A stretch of DNA of 64,000 nucleotides from Cristatella mucedo (taxonomy: Eukaryota; Bryozoa; Phylactolaemata; Cristatellidae): contig WPIO01000112.1 in the NCBI GenBank assembly GCA_009760855.2, forward strand, positions 863,501 to 927,500. Direction: 5' to 3'. The position numbers were made by a program, and so were the translations under genes. Position 1 is the first letter of the stretch, and each line of letters opens with the position of its first letter. Below the pieces are notes generated by a model. That model searched no databases. It was not told the origin of the DNA and was given only the letters and a program-made list of their open reading frames with translations. Positions 62,901 to 64,000 of the stretch are shown here, one piece after another.

Positions 62901-64000
62901 GCTGGAAGGAATCAAAGCAAAGGTACAACTGAGTGTCATCCGAATAGAAGTGAAAGCCTCGATTGTGCTTGGCAATCGCATAGGCAAAAGGGAGATTAAA
63001 TACCATGAAAATAACAGGACTTAGCACGGAGCCCTGAGATACCCCACATTTTAGAGGTACGTTGCATGATCTTTGTCCATTCACATTAATACTCCGGAGT
63101 CTCCCACTGAAATAGGACCTGGACCATTGCAGAGCAGTGCCAGTGATGCCCAGGCGAGATGAGGGGCTCTCTAGAAGAACTTGTTGATCGATAGTATAAA
63201 AAGCTGGCAAAAGATCGAGAAAAACAAGCAGAGATACTCTACCCATGCCTACATTCCTAAGTATGTCGCTGTACACCCGAAGCAGTGCCGACTCTGTGGA
63301 GTGATTAGCTCTAAAGCCAGACTAGGACTTACTAGCAAGGTTTGAAGTTTCAATATGTGAGATAAATCTGATCGAGTGGAGCATCGGCGAGTCTTATCGT
63401 TACGAGTGTCTGCCACTGTAGTGTGGACCAGCTAAGGTTTGATCAGGCTGAATACGTAGGAATCTGGTCAGGTGGAGATATCGGGTCTCTAGTGAATGGC
63501 CGAAAACGGGAATCTGTTTATCCGCCGCGAGAGGCAGCCCAGCGAAATATATATATAGCATCAGTCAGCGTTTCTTTTGAAAACTGTTGCTACAGTGTAG
63601 GTGTTCAAGTCAGTCTCATTACACGAAAGCTTTCATTTTGATTAAAAATGTGAAAATGTGTGTTCTGTAAACTCAATCTAGTTCTTATTTAATTATCTCT
63701 GGAATTTATTTTGATTTTGCATCAAAAATTGCATGTGATTCCAGAAACCCAAAGTCTCGTCACACTGGGGCGGTCTTCAGTAAATTGCGTCTAAAGTTCT
63801 TCTGCTTGACCCTCTCGACAGATTATCCCTCCTTGATGCAACGCTTCAACACAGCGCTAGCCAACTTCATGGATGACACCGAAACTATGAATCAATCAAA
63901 AAGTCGGACTCGGGTCCACAGCTTGTATTTGAAGATTATTGATCATATATTAAAAATTAAAAAATGTCATTGTTCATCTTGTCAGCCGCTCAAAAACAAG
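41701..64000 (+). CDS. DEG/ENaC sodium channel gene, copy B (5' part, continues past window)
   Basis: A tandem paralogue of copy A with the same exon order and phases: 41701-41936, 42699-42805, 43260-43387, 51057-51242, 51330-51482, 60704-60911 and probably 63822-63902. The CPQPC exon, the pre-TM2 exon and the TM2 exon are not reached. Intron lengths differ through different TE insertions (intron 1 is 762 nt against 1879 nt in A; intron 3 is 7669 against 5017; intron 4 is 87 against 86). At sites where copy A departs from the family (FPS box, PYGNC), copy B keeps the usual residues. It is likely a functional channel subunit that could co-assemble with copy A, which is inference. Confidence 0.85.
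41937..42515 (+). other. Copy B intron 1, part shared with copy A
   Basis: The first 300 nt closely match 606-890 of copy A. Beyond that nothing is recognised. Confidence 0.4.
42516..42691 (+). mobile_element. LINE family 1, 3' tail abutting copy B exon 2
   Basis: 3' UTR from GTACGTCACCCCTGTGCATG to TAAAGCGCCTAGAAAGAGA and (ATT)n ending at 42690. The exon 2 acceptor AG is at 42697-42698. Confidence 0.8.
42699..42805 (+). CDS. DEG/ENaC copy B exon 2
   Basis: The exon lies between ACCTTTCAG and GTAAGT and has 35 codons plus the split ends (phase 2 in, phase 1 out). It reads (R)LKKSLVHNLPEMLLVESAYM then VKNGIQMSDQGKNSS. The acceptor's AG sits just 7-8 nt after the (ATT)n end of a family 1 LINE tail, so the retrotransposon tail supplies the sequence where the branch point and polypyrimidine tract would sit. 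Only about a third of residues match copy A. Confidence 0.85.
42806..43259 (+). other. Copy B intron 2
   Basis: GC-rich. TCGATTTTTACTCGAGCTAC near 43012 matches copy A intron 2. No exon recognised. Confidence 0.4.
43260..43387 (+). CDS. DEG/ENaC copy B exon 3, with duplicated donor
   Basis: The exon follows CACCGTCAG in phase 1 and ends AAG|GTACGG in phase 0. It reads (I)[20 protein letters not shown] and then [15 protein letters not shown] 63-nt tandem duplication places a second identical donor (AAG|GTACGG) at 43451. Using it would add 21 in-frame codons, including one extra Cys. The first donor is the one that matches copy A. Confidence 0.85.
43365..43490 (+). repeat. 63-nt tandem duplication spanning exon 3 end and donor
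   Basis: Two direct copies of a unit containing GTGCAGC(A/G)CCAAG|GTACGG and AGGAGTCGTCTCCTCT, spaced 63 nt. Copy A has one. The spacing keeps frame, with no stop between the two donors. Confidence 0.85.
43491..44056 (+). mobile_element. LINE family 1-like, decayed C-terminal region and tail
   Basis: Broken frames resembling RACSDRDTALDWVHVFAEFR and LDFCDLPLP, then ITSRQLSPTCIGF and a full tail (AAATGTAAAGCGCCTAGAGA) with (ATT)n at 44022-44056. Confidence 0.7.
44057..44336 (+). mobile_element. LINE family 1-like, second short 3' end
   Basis: It begins at an eroded ORF end (TSPDFTNLKRKLKKYLF), then 3' UTR and the TAAGTGCCTAGAAAAAGACT tail with (ATT)n. It directly follows the previous copy's (ATT)n. 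Confidence 0.65.
44490..44705 (-). mobile_element. Degenerate LINE 3' region, same variant as 3565-3920
   Basis: Minus-strand remnant of the family 1 C-terminal ORF region, sharing AGCTAAAC-AC-TGAGTC and GTAGAAAGTATTTC words with 3565-3920. Confidence 0.45.
44706..45034. other. Copy B intron 3, unassigned
   Basis: AT-rich with an AAT/ATT-rich start; nothing recognised. Confidence 0.3.
45035..45740 (+). mobile_element. LINE family 1, C-terminal fragment with full 3' tail
   Basis: [56 protein letters not shown], then a short internal deletion, the whole 3' UTR and (ATT)n. One of the clearer 3' ends. Confidence 0.85.
45741..46794. other. Copy B intron 3, unassigned, with a GC-rich palindrome
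   Basis: CGGGAGATCTCCCG at 46096-46109 is a perfect 14-bp palindrome, followed by a related TCTCGGGAGA. Otherwise nothing recognised. Confidence 0.35.
46795..47235 (-). mobile_element. LINE family 2, degenerate 3' region
   Basis: It carries minus-strand counterparts of the family 2 3' UTR and ORF end (GTCTTTAAGCG..GGAATGG, AAAGGCACAAGGAGGCTGAA) with many changes. Confidence 0.6.
47236..47814. other. Copy B intron 3, unassigned
   Basis: The open frame extending to 47583 has no recognised motif and looks accidental. Confidence 0.3.
47815..49652 (+). mobile_element. LINE family 1, well-preserved RT copy
   Basis: 5' truncated in the RT N-terminal region. Frames: 47975-48409 and 48419-49486, parted by a single stop (TAG at 48407-48409 where other copies have CAG). 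A shift also lies near 47890. [28 protein letters not shown] and NDDKTKLLVMGKP are intact. Full 3' UTR and (ATT)n end at 49652. Confidence 0.9.
49653..50479. other. Copy B intron 3, unassigned
   Basis: Short open frames only; nothing recognised. Confidence 0.3.
50480..50584. repeat. (TG)n microsatellite with TCGTA interruptions
   Basis: About 105 bp of TG repeats broken by three TCGT(A/G)TG insertions. Confidence 0.95.
50842..50872 (+). promoter_or_regulatory. 31-nt intronic element, copy B
   Basis: Identical to 8074-8104 in copy A and likewise roughly 185 nt upstream of exon 4. See that entry. Confidence 0.45.
51057..51242 (+). CDS. DEG/ENaC copy B exon 4: FGNCFIFNF exon
   Basis: The 62-codon exon, phase 0 at both ends, lies between CGCTGCAG and GTGGCC. 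It encodes SFKHRMTTFGNCFIFNFEPL, a Gly-rich loop, and [16 protein letters not shown]. It is collinear with copy A exon 4 apart from one codon and substitutions in the Gly-rich loop. The next intron is 87 nt. Confidence 0.9.
51330..51482 (+). CDS. DEG/ENaC copy B exon 5
   Basis: The 51 codons lie between CGATCGCAG and GTAAAT, in phase 0. They include [19 protein letters not shown] and [18 protein letters not shown]. The length and splice sites are identical in plan to copy A. Most differences sit in the first ten residues. Confidence 0.9.
51483..52329 (+). other. Start of copy B intron 5, unassigned
   Basis: Nothing recognised. Confidence 0.3.
52330..53090 (-). mobile_element. LINE family 1-like, strongly decayed, with tail
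   Basis: Minus-strand (ATT)n appears as (AAT)n at 52995-53010, next to an AGCGTCC..AGAGA tail on the right; remnants equivalent to FKLNDSKT and ARNLG regions lie to the left at 52850-52985. The order suggests more than one fragment. Confidence 0.45.
53148..53275 (+). mobile_element. tRNA-derived SINE group 1
   Basis: GCTGGTTTGGTCCAGCATTT (A box), GTGGGTTCGAGCTCC (B box), then TATGTGAAGCTCCTGAATGG, AGATTGAGTTCTCTTGAGGC and CGCTATATGAATTAATT. The tail aligns base for base over most of its length with the LINE family 1 tail. Confidence 0.85.
53276..53649. other. Copy B intron 5, unassigned
   Basis: AT-rich; nothing recognised. Confidence 0.3.
53650..54650. repeat. Segment with units related to the 170-bp satellite
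   Basis: GGTTGGGCCATTGAAGGCC at about 54430 and GGGCCGGGCCTCTGGAGGCC at about 54600 head two units about 170 nt apart, each followed by (G)TAGCAT(A)AGAA-like text. They match GGCCCAGGCCATTGCAGTCG units of the 36.9-39.7 kb array. The earlier part of this segment is only loosely similar. Confidence 0.45.
54815..56215 (-). mobile_element. LINE family 2, decayed RT to 3' tail
   Basis: The 3' terminus is at 54815 (TAATGTTATGTATCTCCGTC). Minus-strand remnants: LSKIRNCLPRWLAKDLNSSL, LDYCNPLLAGLPKKVTRRLQ, then SLPDQSAAFETIDHDILNER and LADDALAWFQLY. Frames broken. Confidence 0.75.
56216..57789 (+). other. Copy B intron 5, partly shared with copy A; unassigned
   Basis: It contains patches alike with 14391-15380 of copy A. 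A GGATGCATGCTGGGAGGTGT unit is doubled at 56862-56901. Open frames (e.g. FGGYWRNWNWHRGHWGRSRV at about 56391, ending SE|GTAAAG) may be lost or unknown exons. No family recognised. Confidence 0.35.
57790..58515 (-). mobile_element. Decayed repeat-encoded ORF (LLGLQGD..KFPCFTC family)
   Basis: Reading right to left on the minus strand across several shifts and stops: LLGLQGDETKFPCFTCRWNS, GLHYPKKDWPE, KKVLLPPLYLKLGLIKNHVK, LPQIIEAKIKAKLFAGPHIR, FKAVVESYIG, INFLNSHLD, PFSEERGERFQQD and AAEHSRKTTKRQF. This order matches a hypothetical-protein family I remember as widespread and repetitive in invertebrate genomes, where the segments read LGLQGGxTKxPCFLC, VLLPPLHIKLGLMK, EAKIKAGIFVGPQIR, HSHLD and GERFHQD. 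Its transposon class is not known to me. The copy is dead. Confidence 0.6.
58665..58855 (+). mobile_element. tRNA-derived SINE group 2
   Basis: GTCTCAGCCCAGGGGTAATA (A-box region), GTGGGTTCGAGTTCTG (B box), a (C)11 run, then TTCTACCGCCATATAATTGA and GGCTGTTGAATCAGC, the end shared with the other group 2 copies. Confidence 0.65.
58856..59119. other. Copy B intron 5, unassigned
   Basis: Nothing recognised. Confidence 0.3.
59120..59900 (+). mobile_element. LINE family 1, scattered decayed fragments
   Basis: [16 protein letters not shown] (then CAGTCTGCCTACTT duplicated) and HRSIAEFRSYLDE at 59160-59285 match the [15 protein letters not shown] region; SFGHPAF-like text near 59825 matches the ORF end. 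Heavily eroded. Confidence 0.5.
60075..60325 (-). mobile_element. LINE family 2, 3' tail fragment
   Basis: TAATGTATCTCCGTCTGTAA (reverse complement of the terminus) and the 3' UTR up to the GTGCCATAGTTGGC block. Confidence 0.75.
60326..60703 (+). other. End of copy B intron 5
   Basis: The last 190 nt share ATTTGAGCTATGAAG-type text with the sequence before copy A exon 6. An upstream in-frame open stretch is intronic, as the TTTCTGGTCAG acceptor matches copy A. Confidence 0.4.
60704..60911 (+). CDS. DEG/ENaC copy B exon 6: PPYGNC exon
   Basis: The exon is 208 nt, phase 0 in and phase 1 out, between TTTCTGGTCAG and GTAAGT. It encodes [37 protein letters not shown] and CRPYYFNIVG. All cysteines match copy A. 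The PPYGNC family motif is intact here, unlike in copy A. Confidence 0.9.
60912..61867 (+). other. Copy B intron 6, unassigned
   Basis: The first 60 nt resemble copy A intron 6. Frames open at 61460-61828 have no recognised motif. Confidence 0.3.
61868..63360 (-). mobile_element. LINE family 1, 5'-truncated RT to 3' end
   Basis: Minus strand: [47 protein letters not shown], then [38 protein letters not shown], 3' UTR and (ATT)n at 61868-61880. The catalytic box is YSDD. Several frameshifts. Confidence 0.8.
63361..63821 (+). other. Copy B intron before the linker exon, unassigned
   Basis: Nothing recognised besides the pyrimidine-rich acceptor at its end. Confidence 0.3.
63822..63902 (+). 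CDS. Probable DEG/ENaC copy B linker exon (exon 7)
   Basis: After CTCTCGACAG the sequence is open in the phase left by exon 6 (G|AT), reading DYPSLMQRFNTALANFMDDT then ETMNQSK. A segment of this length normally joins the CxxxxxxC end of exon 6 to the YCxCxxPC block. The donor is uncertain: AAAAA|GTCGGA (end 63902, phase 1) or CGG|GTCCAC (end 63913, phase 0); both are weak. I found no convincing copy A equivalent, so this is tentative. Confidence 0.4.
63986..64000 (+). CDS. Possible start of next copy B exon, cut by window end
   Basis: A pyrimidine-rich run ending TCATCTTGTCAG precedes this, a good acceptor. Only 15 nt of the putative exon are present, so the frame and identity cannot be checked. 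Confidence 0.25.

Overview
The window looks like nuclear DNA of an invertebrate animal. Its genes are split by GT-AG introns, the standard code holds in every frame I read, and most of the sequence is non-LTR retrotransposon debris. The only protein-coding host genes I recognise are two tandem, same-strand copies of one DEG/ENaC-family (degenerin / epithelial or acid-sensing / peptide-gated sodium channel) gene. Nothing in the sequence fixes the phylum.

Copy A runs from 370 to 21328 on the + strand. Nine exons were placed by matching splice phases: TM1 exon, five extracellular exons, a YCxCPxPC-type exon, a pre-TM2 exon, and a last exon with TM2, the GxS filter and the C-tail. A short linker exon between exon 6 and the CPQPC exon was not found. 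Copy B starts at 41701, has the same exon and phase plan, and runs off the right end; seven exons are placed, the last near 63822. Exon 1 and most of exon 3, with intron flanks, are nearly identical between copies, while exon 2 is strongly diverged, a pattern that suggests patchy gene conversion. Copy B also has an in-frame 63-nt tandem duplication of the exon 3 splice donor.

Introns and the roughly 20 kb between the copies are filled with two L2/CR1-like LINE families. Family 1 ends in a 3' tail with an (ATT)n run. Family 2 ends in a GGAGTTAC..GAGATACATTA tail. Most copies are 5' truncated, broken and nested. One family 1 copy (27941-30423) keeps a long open frame but has YADG in place of the YADD catalytic box. 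Two groups of tRNA-headed SINEs are present, and one carries a 3' tail that copies the family 1 LINE tail. There is also a 245-bp solo-LTR-like insertion with a 5-bp target duplication, a decayed repeat-encoded ORF at 57.8-58.5 kb, a degenerate satellite of about 170 bp period between the gene copies (36.9-39.7 kb), a 12-bp minisatellite at 23.1 kb, and several microsatellites.

No CRISPR, operon, rRNA or true tRNA gene is visible. Exon borders come from consensus splice sites, phase agreement and comparison of the two copies; no transcript evidence was available. Family names rest on motifs recognised by eye.
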